The notes below the pieces were generated by a model, which saw only the letters and a program-made list of their open reading frames with translations, was not told the origin of the DNA and made no database searches. From Pohlia nutans (Eukaryota > Streptophyta > Bryopsida > Bryales > Mniaceae): 64,000 nucleotides of DNA. The stretch is from contig CM040088.1 in NCBI GenBank assembly GCA_022496805.1, forward strand, positions 24,535,501 to 24,599,500. The letters are read 5' to 3'. How positions within the stretch are numbered: the stretch's first letter is position 1; the number at the start of each line of letters is the position of its first letter. Of this stretch, positions 36,401-48,526 are shown piece by piece. The translations under genes and the position numbers were made by a program.

Positions 36401-38382
36401 GGGTCCATCCCTACAAGTCTCGGCCAACTTTCCAAACTTCAAGAATTGTAAGTATTCTGTACAAACAGACAATGTCGAGCTTGCATTCTTGTTGAAGTTA
36501 AGAAACTCCGTGCTAGAGGGTCAGTTGGTGCCGAAATGGAATTCCCACGGCAGATTCTGAGAGGTCCACGTCACACTACACCAATCACAAGATGCCATGT
36601 GGAACTTTAAATAAAACAAAAATTATTTTATGCAGAAATTGACTACGAAATGTATTCCTTTTTGTATCTGCTTCTGAGAAGTCTGTGTTTTTTTACTCAT
36701 ACTTGGTTCTTGTGAATATTCTAGGTTGCTTAATGACAATCAGTTGACTGGAGAGGTGCCGTCTTCCTTGGGATCTTTTCCGATCCGTGGTGGTTTGCTG
36801 AAGTAAGTTTTTCTCGTTAGATTCAGTGCCCATTCTAAAATTACAAAATCCTCTAATTGTCGAACATAGTTTTATTGATGTCAACTCTGTAGTGCCTAAA
36901 CTAAAACTAGAAATTACACGGTAAACCTCAATATTTAATCATAAAAACCTTTTGAGTACATTGATACTTCAATATTGTAGAGTAATTTCTTTTCTTTTCA
37001 TTGATATACTAAATGTCTTTTCTTAGAGATTTCCAAATGATTCATTTGTATTCATACAGATATGGAAATAAGTACCTTTAGGCACTTAGTGTTAAAAAAT
37101 GTTGAATATGATCTCTTCTTTCTGTTGGCACATTTTATTACCTTCCTATAGATACGGAAGCAGTCAGTTTTGACCATTTGGACACTCAGATTAATTTTGT
37201 TTTGGAGGTTTTGCTTCCGAAACATTCAGTTGCGAACTCTGCAATCGGAGACTTGAGAGTTTGTGTTGACAACCGAAAGCTTTGGTGGGTGCAGCCTTGC
37301 AAATAACGATGGACTGTGCGGACTGGGGCTGCAATCCTGCAATCAAATGTCCCACAGTACGAGGACGGCCATTGTAATGGCGGTCATAGGATGCTTTATC
37401 CTCCTCCTTCTCGGTGGCTACCTGTGCTGGAAACGACGGATGAATTTGGTTCGAGGAGCTCAACGTTTACGTAAGTCTAGTTCACTGTCATTCTATGATT
37501 TTTTGGTTCATTTTTGGGTGCTTTTTTGTGCATTTACACTCCTTCAAGTACCCTCTTCACACTGTCCACTTTTGGATGGTTCAAAATATACCTTTCATAC
37601 AATGCTAACCAATCTAATATTGCAAGCAAGGTACTTACTTAATATAACATATATTATCTTTCCTAGTTATATATATATATATATATAATTACTATATATA
37701 TACTAATACTAGGTTGGCATGTGTTGGAGTTTGGCATGATAGTTTGAGGCAGGGGTCTTCTTTTTGGTCGAAATGTTGCCATATTGCACTAGAACAATAA
37801 TCTGGCTAAAAAAATGGTCAAAAACCATGAAGTTTTCACCCAGAAAATTTTAAATTAAAAATATATCTTGGATGAAAATGTCAGATTGTGGATTAAAATA
37901 ATACAAAATTATGGAAATGTGATAATTTTCTATCCAATATGTAGATGAATGTTGATGTACGGAGCACTACTATAACGTTTCATATTGCCACTTTGGCACT
38001 TCATGAGAAATGGAAAAAAAATGCCTTAGCACGAGGGACAAAATCCATCCTCACATATGTGCATGATCTGCATTATATAATAGATTTTTTACCCGTTTAT
38101 ACTACAACAATTCAAATATGTCCAACAAATATGAAGAAAATTGGGTTTTAGGGTTTAGGATTTAGCCTTGTGGTTATACTGTGCTCTTTTTTGTTTTGTT
38201 TTGTTTTGTTACTTTTCTGCAAATAACAAGTTTGACGTGTGTATGCAGCTCGAGATGCACCGTATACCAAGGCACGGACGACGTTTGTGAGGGATGTGCA
38301 AATGGCAAGAAACGTTTTAGCCAACCACTTCAGCAGGCCTGCTCCGGCTTATTCAGAAACGACTCCATTGAACCCACATTGA
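33466..38382 (+). CDS. RLP4: RLP4-like malectin-domain LRR receptor-like protein
   Basis: Spliced from 33466-33541, 33868-34093, 34470-35275, 35377-35524, 35855-35926, 36154-36225, 36376-36447, 36725-36802, 37280-37470 and 38249-38382, all GT-AG with matching phases, giving about 624 residues. Residues 1-25 are a signal peptide. About 26-360 form a malectin-like domain (VRVACGST, FWLHFAEIE-type and FNVLANG motifs). A WNGDPC-type LRR cap follows. Four short LRR exons, three of exactly 72 nt, encode NxLTGxIP-type repeats. Then come a Cys pair, one membrane helix (TAIVMAVIGCFILLLLGGYL) and a ~50-residue basic tail. No kinase follows: the TGA at 38380-38382 ends the protein. Length, architecture and the tail motif (APYTKARTTFVRDVQ) fit Arabidopsis RLP4, a plasma-membrane receptor-like protein. 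Transposons are few in its introns. Confidence 0.9.
33670..33768 (+). other. Possible 99-nt cassette exon in RLP4 intron 1
   Basis: The segment has a polypyrimidine tract and CAG before it and GTAGGT after it. It is open in the gene's frame and is a multiple of three. Inclusion would add 33 residues (LPNVEKRVVEV...) between signal peptide and malectin domain; skipping also keeps frame. The inserted sequence does not look malectin-like, so I regard skipping as the main form. Confidence 0.3.
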
Positions 38383-39931
38383 GCCCTGTAGTTTTTTTCG
38401 GCTTCTAAAGAAATGCAGACCGTACTAGAGACATGTTTTTTGTCTTTTGAGAATGCATTCAGCTCCTTGTTGGTTTTCAACTTCAGTATATTATTTATCT
38501 GGAAAGTATCTAGGCTCACAACGTGGGCGTTTGGGAGGATGCGAACCGCTCAAAGAGTGGCCAAGCGAGAGAAGGCAACCATTGGGAAGCGAGTTTGATT
38601 ATTTAGAAAATGCTTGACTTGTAGACTTTGTGGTGTCCAGTATAGCAAGTTGCACCCGGTTTTCATTTGCACACATGGGTAACTTAGTTTTAAAAAGGAA
38701 TATGGCTGGCGCTGTAGAGAGGAGCCATATCTAAGTGGTTTTTACATAGTTTGATAGAGATACCCCAAAACCATCAATACAACAGAGTTTCACTGAAAGT
38801 CTTTCTTGCTCCTGTGATTCCGGTTTGTGATGGTTTGTGATTTGCTCTGCAAACAGTTGAACATCATCACTGTACAGTACCCACCAACAAGTTTACGTTC
38901 AAATTTTCGAACTCCAAGTGCCAGTGAAAAAAAAAAGTGCAACTTTGAAAAATCATATCTCCCAATTTACAACTCCAAACTTCACGAAACTGCCACATGA
39001 TTGATTGAAAACAAGTTAACTACATTCCAGGTGTCATAAGTATGCAAATTTTAACCATGTGTCTAAGAGAAATCAGATTGCATTAATTGCACTCCAAGTT
39101 GTGTTTGTAGCTCCTACACCGTGAAGACAACATCCATGCTTCTTGAGCCAACACACTTCAGATTTTTGTGAGTTTGAGCTTCATATATGGATCTCCAACA
39201 ACCTTTCAACAAAAAACATACTTCGTTCAAGCATTGTGGTAGCTTGTGGATACATTGTGTGAGTGTTTTTGGTGAGTAGTTGCAATTCTAGTGGTTTTGT
39301 TTCTTGAGCTTGCAACTTTGCACAAATAGTAGAATTGGAAGGATTCATTGCTTCTTTAGGATTTTGGTGGGCATAGCATCAATTGAAAGAAAATAATTCA
39401 CTCAAATTGTAAGATACTCACTCAAATTTGTAAGATACTCACTTAAAAATTCACTCAAATTTGTAAGATTGTGAAAGATACTATCCAAAAGGAAGAGCTA
39501 CCTCAAAACAAAGAAGAATTAGTCAACACCATTCAAAGGGCATGGGAAGAGGTGTCTTTAAAGATGATTGAAGTTCTTCTTGCTAGCATGCCTCACCGTA
39601 TGAAGGTTGTAATCAAAGCTAATGGTGGTAGCACAAGATGGTAGATAGTTTGTCAAAAAATGCTATATTTACATATAAATCTATAAGTTTTTTTGTAAAT
39701 GCCTAATATATTAGTAAAATAGATTTCATTATCTCTCTAACACACTTTGCGGTTTGTGATTTGGATCATTTTTGAGCAAATGGTGGCAATTTGAAATTAG
39801 AGATATGTGCCTTGTTTCTGCAGAATGACTGCTGTGAACGTAAACTTGTTGGTGGGTACTGTACCAAAGCCTGTTGAATGTCACCTATTTACCGTGTTTG
39901 GTAAGCAGTCACTGGAGATTATGTTACGTTG
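38383..39931. other. RLP4 3' region and gene-free stretch
   Basis: The first few hundred bases presumably hold the RLP4 3' UTR; no clean poly(A) signal stands out. The rest shows no supported gene. Short repeats of 'ctcactcaaat' occur around 39415-39470. Confidence 0.4.
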
Positions 39932-39933
39932 TA

Positions 39934-40195
39934 CTCTGTTCTGAAATAAAAAGTACAGCGAAATCACCATATACTGTGGCCCACGGTATTTACGAGAGGC
40001 TTTACTAATAATTAAAATTTCAAAATACCGTGATAAAATTCATCCAAATTGGATGACTTTTTTGAAATGGATGAGGGTCTGTCCAGATCGACGAATGTAC
40101 CCACGCTATTCACCCACAGTATATGGTGATTTCAGTGTACCTTTTGAGAACTGGAAGCAGTGTCCCACGGGCTTTTTATTTCAGAACATAGGGAG
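39934..40195. mobile_element. Stowaway-like MITE (TA-flanked)
   Basis: The 262-bp element ends in inverted repeats that share GTTCTGAAATAAAAAG; the right end reads inward CTCCCTATGTTC, like the CTCCCT start of Stowaway elements. TA dinucleotides flank both ends (39932-39933, 40196-40197). The interior has further imperfect inverted symmetry and no coding capacity. Tc1/mariner transposases mobilise such elements. Confidence 0.75.
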
Positions 40196-40274
40196 TACAT
40201 TATAATTACCGAATTCAACCGGATGTTGACCTATAAATACCAGAAGTTATTTTTGGAGGTTCATTCTCACCCCC

Positions 40275-40494
40275 TGAACGGGGAGTTTCCAAGGAAACCA
40301 GCTAAAATCCAATATTTTACAAAAGCAACTGGTTTCAAACAAAAACCCATCTGGTTATTACCCATGTTTCACCTAGGTGACACCCAAATATCACAAATCT
40401 TATCTAGATTTTAGTCTAAAACTATGAGTTTCAACAGGTAATTTGGCAATTCCATTCGGCTGATTTTACACTAGGTGCTGGATCTCCTCGTACA
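40275..40494. mobile_element. Small repeat family D copy 1
   Basis: It aligns over its whole ~220 bp with 47874-48094 in the ERD7-like gene. The ends share an inverted ACGGGGAG motif (gaacggggagttt on the left, tctcctcgt on the right), suggesting a MITE. No target duplication is evident. Confidence 0.65.
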
Positions 40495-40499
40495 TTATT

Positions 40500-43270
40500 C
40501 TCACCGTTGGCAAAGTGTCATATGTAGGAATTTCTTATCTAATAGGGTTATTTTGTTACCCAAAAATGTGAAAGTTTAGAGATTAAGAAGATTAGAACAA
40601 AGGATTCAAAGAAGAAGTCAAGAGGCAAAAGAAGTGGTGTAAGATTCCTAGTTGTCTCGTATATAGATTTCTCCCATATTTCTTTCTAATACAATTACCT
40701 CTTGAGATAAAATCGTATAAGGTTAGATTAAAAATTTGGAATCAAATTGGTATCTTTGTGTGCAAAAATATACAATCATACAAAGGTGAAAATCCTAAGT
40801 GCGGGCAACTCTTGAAATTTTGCATACAATGAGTTATGCATCTGAATCTTTACACACAATGAGTTAACACTCCCATACACACGACTGCCAAATTCATTTT
40901 ACCAAATCTAAGACTGAACTTTGCATTTGGGGCCTTTTCAAGAAGTTTCAAATTCGGGCAGGGGGCCAAAAAAAGATGTAGGGAGCTTTGTAGCTTATAA
41001 CTTTACTATTGAGGAATCTTGAATGGTTGAAAATTTGTAAGTGCTAATAAATTCAAGTTGGTTGTAATATCCTACAATAGGATTGGTCAAAAAGGTTTTA
41101 GGTCAAAAACTGTCTGTCTATTTCTAACAAGGGGTACTTTATACAACTTCTGAGTGTTTGGAGAGAAACATAGTCTTGGTCCTTTAGGGGTTAACATCTC
41201 CAATTGTGAATATTGTATACAAAATTTGGCTGATTCACTCATTTACATATGATAATATAGAGGATCATCAAAGGCATGAATTATACAATAAACATTGATA
41301 AAGAGATAGGTAGATAAGAACTCAGGTCGCCTTTTAAGGCCGACGTGAATGAAGAGTGTGTTCAATGTTCGACCAGTTGATGAGTTCAATGTCCGCCAGA
41401 CAAAGAGGCAAATGTGAAGATCTACTCCCCCTTTTAAAAATACACACCCTAGTAACTAGTAACTAAAACCAAAAAGTAATCAGGGATCAAAAAGTAATCA
41501 AGGGCCTTTAGCTGGGTGAAAGTGTGTGATGCGTTTGTTCGTACAAGTTTTCTTTTTTTCTTTTGGTGGTTGCCAAGTCATGAGCTCCACAGTTGGTTGT
41601 GGGTGCATGTCGTATCACACTTAAGCAATCCGGGTTTGATTATGGACCCAACTTGGAAAATATAACCAAAACAAAAACTAGTGGTTAATCACTTAAATAT
41701 GATTAGCCCCTAAATGACAGAGGGGTATTGAACAAAACATATATGTGTTATAATATGTGACCTCTTTATCTTCAATGAAGTTTGCTCCAATAAAGAAAAT
41801 GAAAACATGATGTTTTAAAATTATGTGTATGTTAAATTTCCAAAAAATAGTTTTTGATCTTCACGTACTGTAGGTGCATAGTAGGTTCGTCAATAAATAC
41901 TTCAAAAATAACATACTGATTCTTTTTGGAAATTACAAGCAATTTTTGCTGAATTTCATAAAAATTATTCTTTGAGATTGTCGAAATGTTGAGAAATTAC
42001 TACTTTCCAATATAATTTGGGTAATCAAGAGTGTGTTGGGGAAAATAAAGAGCTTCTCTTGTAATCAAATTCACTCCAAGTCACGCCCAAATGATATGGG
42101 ATATGAAGAACTTGCCAGCCCATGTGAATTCTCACTACATCATATTTTTCAGTAGATTTTGGTGCACAATTATGCATAGAACATGGTCTTATTTTGAAAT
42201 TTTTCCAGCTAAGAAAATTTAAAAGGCCGGTTCATCTTCCACCTCCAATTTTTGTTTTGTGATTTGAAGTGTTTATGCATGACATATAGACAATATTCAC
42301 TAAGGTTGTGAAGAATGTGCATGAGTTGAATTAGATTAAAATGTGTTATGATCAGACTTTTGAGGTTCAATTGTGCATAGTAGAATAGCTTATTTTGAAT
42401 GTTGTTCAACTAAGAATACTTGCGCAATCAAGTAAAATTTCACCTCCAAAAAGAATTTTGTGGTTTGAAGGAATTTTGCTTAAGTTATGCACATTTTTGT
42501 AAAGGAGTTTAACCGGTGATTAAGAGGGAGCAAGAAGTGATTGGAGTTCTACATATTCCACATTCATTGTTGGCACTTGTGCAATGAATTTTGTATACCA
42601 GTAAAACACAAGGCTCTACCCACTCCAAAATCGACATTTGAAAAGTGTGATTCAGGTGCATTCAACTTTGACAAACTTACTTGTTATGGCCGGATTTTAC
42701 TTAATTGTAAAAAAAAATAGTTTAAATTTTCAGCAATTATATTTTTCTGCTGAACACTGTTTTTCTACTTTAAATAAATATTTGGCAGAAAATTGACGAA
42801 TGTGCCAGTTACCTACGATAATGAATTTAGAAGCATTTAACTTCAAAATTTTATCAAAATTTTCAAAATTATTTTTCGAAATTCTAATTTAGAATGTTTA
42901 GGTCAAACTAAACATTCTATTCTAATTTTTTTTTTTAAATTCAAAGGAAAGAACATCATTACTTTCCCCAAATAGTAAATTTTATAACACTAGGACAATA
43001 TTGAGGTCTTTGTCTTTGAAAAATTCTCCTTGGTAGAGTTCAACTCGGATTGACATGATTTACATTAGGTTGGAATGTAGCATAGATCTCATATCTGAAA
43101 ATAATAATAATAATAATAATAAAAATTAGAAAAAAATATTTTAAGAAATATGATTTTCATGTTTGACATCTCGTAAAAAATGGCAGCGACCATAAAATGA
43201 TTGTTTGGTCATTTAGAAGTTAAAGTTCATGTTTGAATAATTATGTGCATAACATGTATAGAGTAAAAAT
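40500..43270. other. Gene-free AT-rich stretch
   Basis: No supported gene. An isolated family B end (GGTCCTTTAGGGG then TTAA) lies at 41178-41194, and an (AAT)n run at about 43101-43122. A SINE-like segment lies at 41565-41660. Confidence 0.45.
41565..41660 (+). mobile_element. SINE family 2 fragment
   Basis: Shares CCAAGTCATGAG, GTTGGTTG, GTATCAC and ATCCGGGTTYGA in order with the minus strand of the LINE tail (23.7-23.84 kb). Box B is mutated to GGGTTTGATTATG. No A-rich tail is obvious. Confidence 0.5.
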
Positions 43271-43279
43271 GCGAAAGAC

Positions 43280-43460
43280 CAGGAGTTACCTTTGGAAAGG
43301 GCTAGGGGTGCTTCTTAGCACCGGTGAGGTCAAGAGTTCAAATCCCCATGCCAGTCAAAGTTTCTTCTGTACGATCCACCCTAGTGCAACCTTGGGATTT
43401 GCCTTGGTGATTATTCCCCTTGTGAGTCAAAAAAAGAAAAAGAAAAAAGAAAAACCGAAA
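43280..43460 (+). mobile_element. tRNA-derived SINE, family 1
   Basis: A box A-like GGGCTAGGGGTGC is followed ~35 bp later by box B GAGTTCAAATCCC, then a ~90-bp body and an A-rich tail (AAAAAGAAAAAG...). This is the layout of a plant tRNA-derived SINE transcribed by RNA polymerase III. A degenerate relative lies at 3893-4018 on the other strand. Confidence 0.7.
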
Positions 43461-44463
43461 AACGAGGATCATAACATTTAATAGCTAGTGCTACCTCCAT
43501 AGGGGCCGGGGGTCACTCTATGTATTTTTTGGGTACTACATGAGATAATAGGGTATTTGAAAGTACCATGTAGAATAAAAGTAATTATTACTATAATTAG
43601 TAATATTCTCATTTTTATCCTTGTAATCAATTTAAAGCACTCTATATTAATTTAAATTATTAAAAAGATTACCTTCAAAGATTTATTTGGATCTTATTAT
43701 TTGTTTGCACGTCATTATGGAATATTTGGAAATGACCCCTAAGCTACCTCTGCCTTGCCCCCAAAGTGAATGAGAAGCATATTCCTCATCATTATTCATG
43801 GTCCATCAATAGCTATCCATTTTCTAGACATGTGGAAACACATGTGACTGACATGTGTGCATAATAGCAACAAGGAGGGAGGTGGAGAACCCATGTATTG
43901 TAAATTCATCCCTTTCATGTATGAAGACCTGAGCTTGTGGATGGATGAAAAGGCATACCACATACTAGCTACTCAATGTTATGATAGATAAGATTTGAAG
44001 GATGGTCTTGAAGTGTATAAAGATAGTGAAAGTATGAATTGTCCACAAAGACAACACCACGTACCTTATCTACAAAGTCCCAATCAAAAAATTGGTTGAT
44101 AACCTAGTACATAACATTCAGTAGCATGCATTGTCTCTGCCTTAGCTCTACAGTGGATGGTGTGGAATATTCCACACCCAACAGTCCTTCATCAGTAGCT
44201 AAGTGAACAGGTGGAGGCTCAAGGTGATGAGCAAAGTGCATGAAGGAAAGGCAATGGCCATGAAGGCTACTAAATGTTATGTATGAGTGGTTTTTTAGTC
44301 TCGTCCAATTTATAACTTTGTGACGACATGGGTACTTTTCTAGAAGGGTGAACAATTGTAGGCCCAAGAATGTCATAATTCACACTGAACGTTGAACATT
44401 TTGCCTCCTTTAGGTACTCTAAAACCCAGTATTATATGATCTGAATGAAATAATATACATGTC
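43461..44463. other. Gene-free stretch upstream of the ERD7-like gene
   Basis: No supported gene or repeat. A minus-strand frame at 44104-44376 has no motif. The last few hundred bases are probably distal promoter. Confidence 0.4.
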
Positions 44464-44470
44464 GAAAGGT

Positions 44471-44715
44471 ACACGTGGAAAGCAGTGCAGGAATTTGTCT
44501 ACACGGATTCAGTACAGAGAGTATTAAATGTATGCGCTCGGTACATGTGGACACCTGGTGCCAAAAGGCAGGCCCCTCGAGCCTCGCAAAGCGATTCCGT
44601 CCAAATCGGAAACAAATCGTCAAAGCGGTTCATCGAACGCTGTGCCATATATAATTTCTCAGGTGCCATTGCCAAGTGGGGATGCACCGACACTGCCAAG
44701 TGGGAATTCACCGAC
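44471..44715 (+). promoter_or_regulatory. ERD7-like promoter: ABRE, TATA box, two DRE cores
   Basis: ACACGTGG (44471-44478) matches the abscisic-acid response element. TATATAA (44648-44654) is a good TATA box about 240 bases before the start codon. Two ACCGAC cores (44686-44691, 44710-44715) match the dehydration-responsive DRE/CRT element, though they lie just downstream of the TATA box. Three 'gccaagtg' repeats (44670-44730) overlap this leader. The combination fits a gene induced by drought and cold. Confidence 0.55.
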
Positions 44716-44893
44716 TGGCTGCCAAGTGCCTCTAAAAGATCTACCTTCACAATCCTCACAAACCTCACAAACCAATTACAAAAACCTTGGAGAGTTTGAA
44801 GCTTTGAAGCAAACATACGTTGAAGGATTTGAAGTTCTTGCTCTTGGGCCATCAGAGTTCTCAGTACTCGACGTACACCAATATTGAGCGACA

Positions 44894-47800
44894 ATGAACT
44901 GGTTGGACAGAAACAACCCCTTCGATCAAGACAGATATGGCTATCCATCACCGGCTTACAATCATGCTGGCTATGGCTATGATTCGTATGCGCCCCAAAG
45001 ATCCATGGACTACGATTATGGATATGGAGGAGCTCCATCGCGTTACGACCAAGCATCGTCCTACACTGATCGCTACGAGCCTGACGAGCGGTATGGCGAG
45101 CACAGAGCTTATGAAGAGCAGAGAGTTTATGAAGAGATGCCAGTAACTTACACTGATGGATATGACGATTACCGGTATGATCGATACGAGCCTGAGATCA
45201 CTGAGAGTACTGGTGTGTACCGGAACGCCTACGATTTCCGACGCGCGGTAGCGACCACAGCCGTGACGAAGCCCGGGGTCGCGGCGTCGGAGGACGTGTT
45301 GGTGAAGATCCGCGGCGCCATGGTGCACTTGGTGGACGACCAGGAGAGTCCTCTCCTCGCCGAGGGAGATTTCTCAGTCGTTCGGATTGAGCAGGAAGGG
45401 AAGGGGGTAGTCGCCATCGTGAGAGTGGGCGACTCGCTGCAGTGGCCGTTGACGAAAGATGAGCCTGCGGCGAAGCTGGATTCCAGCCACTACTTCTTCA
45501 CCCTCCGCGTCCCGCGTCGCGTCGACGACATGGACCAAGAGACGGCCGGTAGTAGCCACGAATCTCTGACCTACGGCGTCACGTTCACCGAACAATCTGA
45601 GTCACCTGAGCTCGATGCCATTCTACACCAGTACTGTGGATTCTCCACTCCTCAGCTCGTCCATGCCGACGACGACGAATTCGATGGCGCTTTCGGCTTT
45701 GGCCACGGAAACGGACAGATTGTTCCTGAACACGTCGTCTCCAGCAACGGAAAGCTAGTAATTCTCTCTACCCCTAGTACCAAATCATCTCGCACAATTG
45801 TAAATCAACGATCATATTAGAAACCCGTAACGTATAAAATCAGATCATAGTACCGGTAGTCAAATTATTCGTAGACTTCAGAATTCAACACTTGAGGGTA
45901 AGTTTGTGTCTTTGGTTGCATGTCTTGTAAAACATATTCTTCAATGAGTTGTAAATACAATTACGAATATGGTTTTAATCCGACTGCCACAAAATCCTAC
46001 ACTGGCGTTATGATCATGTCATCTTTCAGTACGAAACCCTAATGGACATCCTATTTGTAGGTGACGGAGAGCAGCGAAGCGGAGTTCTGGCGGACAATGG
46101 CGCCCAACGTGGACGATTACAACAGCAAGATCGCAAAGACAATGGCAAAGGGCACAGGGAACATCATCAAGGGCATCTTTGGGTTGCGCGACTCAACCCT
46201 GGCGCAACTGGAGAACGGCAGCTTGTATGTGCGAGGAAGAGTGAAACCTAGTTCCAAGCCCAGCACCATAAGCCCACGAACATTGCGCAACATGAAGAGG
46301 TAAGGAAATGACAAAAACACAATGGTTGTTTGAATTGTTTTTCCTGCTGGATGTGAATTGACCAGTGCTCCATCATCATCATCATCCCATGGCAGAGATT
46401 TCTTTTTGTCAGCATTTTGGCTACTTCTCCATGGCTTGAAGAGCAATCCAGGCTCCTTGGATGCTCTTCTCATATTAACCCCTAAAGGACCAAGGATTCA
46501 TGGTTTTAAAATGGCAAATTCAATTAATCATATTGTGAAATATATAATTCAAATGAGACAAAATTTTGTATCACTAGAATTAGTGAAGAATAATGCATAT
46601 GATGGTCAAGAAACAAAAACATTTGAACAAAAGGAAGTCCACATCAAAACTGCTAAAAAAACATGAGACCCAATTTGGACTTCTTGGTCTTTTAGGAGTT
46701 AATATATAGGTAATATCAGGGTAATACACATGTGCTACCTAGGTGGTACTTAGGCAATACCTAAGTAATACCTAGGTTTAATGAGGCTACACATCTTGAC
46801 TCCATGTAGGAAATCTGGCTATCATTCCTTATTTTTTCTTTTAAAGATCTTTTGTATCAATTAGCCAGTGCAAATTTTATGTAGCAATTTGGCTAAAATT
46901 AGCAACAAAAAATCACTGTCTCAGGGTGAGGAACATGTCCATCGCCACGGAGGGCGTGGCGAAGAGTGTATTGGAGGGCGTGGCGAAGGCGGCGGGCATC
47001 TTCTCCGGGGCTTTGCTCAAGTCTCAAGCTGGAAAGAAGTTCTTCCAGTTGTTGCCTGGCGAGGTGGCGTTGGTGTCCATGGATGCTTTTGGTACGTATA
47101 TTTCACATACATACATAACCCATTCTGATGTACTGTAGATTGCACATCCCCTTGTAATTGCACATTTCTATTCCATCCCTGTACCCATTCCTGCTCTGTA
47201 CACTATCCCATAAAGTGCTTTTAAATCGTCCCCAAACTCAATTGTCATTAGTTGAGTTTGGATTTTATAAAAATTACTTTTATGACAAATCTATGTGATG
47301 GTTTAACTGGTCTAGACTACTTCCATTTTGAAAATTCATAACTTATTCAAAAATTCTATTTTTTTCCTTGTAAAATCATCATTTTCAATTGCTAACACTA
47401 TAAAAATATTCTACCTTGAAAAAGTGCCTCCAAGTATGGTGAATTGCTTACATAACATTCCTTAGCAGCCCCATTGTTCAATCAACATCCCAGGCTAGAA
47501 TAGTTGTAGGAATCGTAATCTTTTGGAGAATCAAAACCATCTTTAGCTAAAAATGGCTTGACAACTCAACAAATTTATGTTTATTAATAGTTTCTGCATG
47601 TTTCACATCATCAATTCCCTGTTCAGATGCTGATTCTTTGCACAAGCAAAAGGGTGTGCTGTAGCACTAGCTAAAGAATGTTATGTATCATTTTGATGGT
47701 TTTAGGTGTTTCTACCTTGCTCTTCATTTATGCTAATTCAAACATTTATGGTTGATTTTTTTCCTTGGTTGTTGCAGGAAAAGTGTTGGAGGCATTGGAG

Positions 47801-48526
47801 AAGGCGGGTACTGATGTAATGCAATCGACAGCCATGGCCACGCAGGACGTGGTTGCTCACAGGTGTGTGACACTGAACGGGGAGTTTTCTAAGGGAACTA
47901 GCTAAAATCCAATATTATACAAAAGCAACCGGTTTTAGACAATAATCCATCTGGTTATTATCTATGTATCACCTAGGTAGCACCCGAGTATCATAAATTT
48001 TATCCCGATTTTAGCCTTAAACTATGAGTTTCAACTCGTAATTTGACAATTCCATTTGGCTGATTTTACACTAACTACCGGATCTCCCCGTACATTGGTG
48101 TGTGAGGACAACAAAGTCCAGGCTTATCATCTGATGTATTATGATTGTAGTAAGTTGTGGATTCTTTTGTTGTCCCTGCCCACCAGGGGAGAGACTACGG
48201 AAACGCATCGTTTTCAAGGAGTTACATGGAGTGTAAACAAGCCATAAAAGTAAATCTAGGGTAAACACTAAGGCAGAGACTACGCGACTAGCTGTTTGTT
48301 TATTTTTACTTACTTTCTGGGCTGTATGTGGACATGGTTCAGGTATGGTGAAGATGCAGGGGAAGTGGCTGGGAACACTTTGTCCACTGCTGGACATGCG
48401 GCTGCAACAGCGTGGACGGTGTCCAAGTTGCGCGGTGCTCTCAATCCAGCAAGATTCAGGCCTTCCAAGACTGGAATGTTTAAGTCAGCAGCCAAGGCAG
48501 TTGTTTCTGGAGGTCGCTCTAAGTAG
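44894..48526 (+). CDS. ERD7: ERD7-like senescence/dehydration-associated protein
   Basis: Exons 44894-45757, 46061-46299, 46925-47091, 47778-47862 and 48343-48526, with matching phases, give about 512 residues. A second in-phase donor after 45799 could lengthen exon 1 by 14 codons. Residues 1-105 are Tyr/Asp/Arg-rich and disordered. About 120-270 is the N-terminal domain (DVLVKIRGAMVHLVD, WPLTKDEPAAKLD, HYFFTLRVP). From exon 2 on lies the senescence domain (APNVDDYNSKIAKTM, ISPRTLRNMKR, GKKFFQLLPGEVALVSMDAF, GHAAATAWTVSKLRGALNP). The family is induced by dehydration and cold and binds membrane lipids. Its introns hold several transposons, one ending exactly at the exon 3 acceptor. Confidence 0.9.
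46391..46917. mobile_element. hAT-like element, family H copy 2, in ERD7 intron 2
   Basis: The left end CAGAGATTTCTTTTTG and the inverse of the right end (CAAAAAATCACTG) match, with 'ttggcta' following inside both. Eight bases flanking each side are similar (tcccatgg, tctcaggg; 6 of 8), suggesting an eroded 8-bp target duplication as made by hAT. A family B MITE is nested inside. The element ends 7 bases before exon 3. Confidence 0.45.
46479..46698 (+). mobile_element. TTAA-flanked MITE, family B copy 1
   Basis: 220 bp flanked by TTAA on both sides (46475-46478, 46699-46702). The terminal inverted repeat is CCCCTAAAGGACCAAG against the inverse of CTTGGTCTTTTAGGAG. It lies in ERD7 intron 2. 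The interior is noncoding. Confidence 0.85.
47874..48094 (+). mobile_element. Small repeat family D copy 2, in ERD7 intron 4
   Basis: Same family and orientation as 40275-40494. It starts 11 bases after the exon 4 donor, so it replaced nearly the whole 5' end of the intron while leaving the splice site intact. Confidence 0.65.

Noticed and set aside
38249..38600. Continuation of the receptor into a kinase domain
   Set aside because: The last exon ends at TGA 38380-38382, and no kinase motifs (glycine loop, HRD, DFG) follow.
43280..43345. Possible functional tRNA gene
   Set aside because: Box A and B are present, but no cloverleaf with paired acceptor stem forms, and an A-rich tail follows a longer body, so it is a SINE.
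44499..45056. 185-codon minus-strand frame across the ERD7 promoter and exon 1
   Set aside because: Overlaps a supported promoter and coding exon; no recognisable domain.
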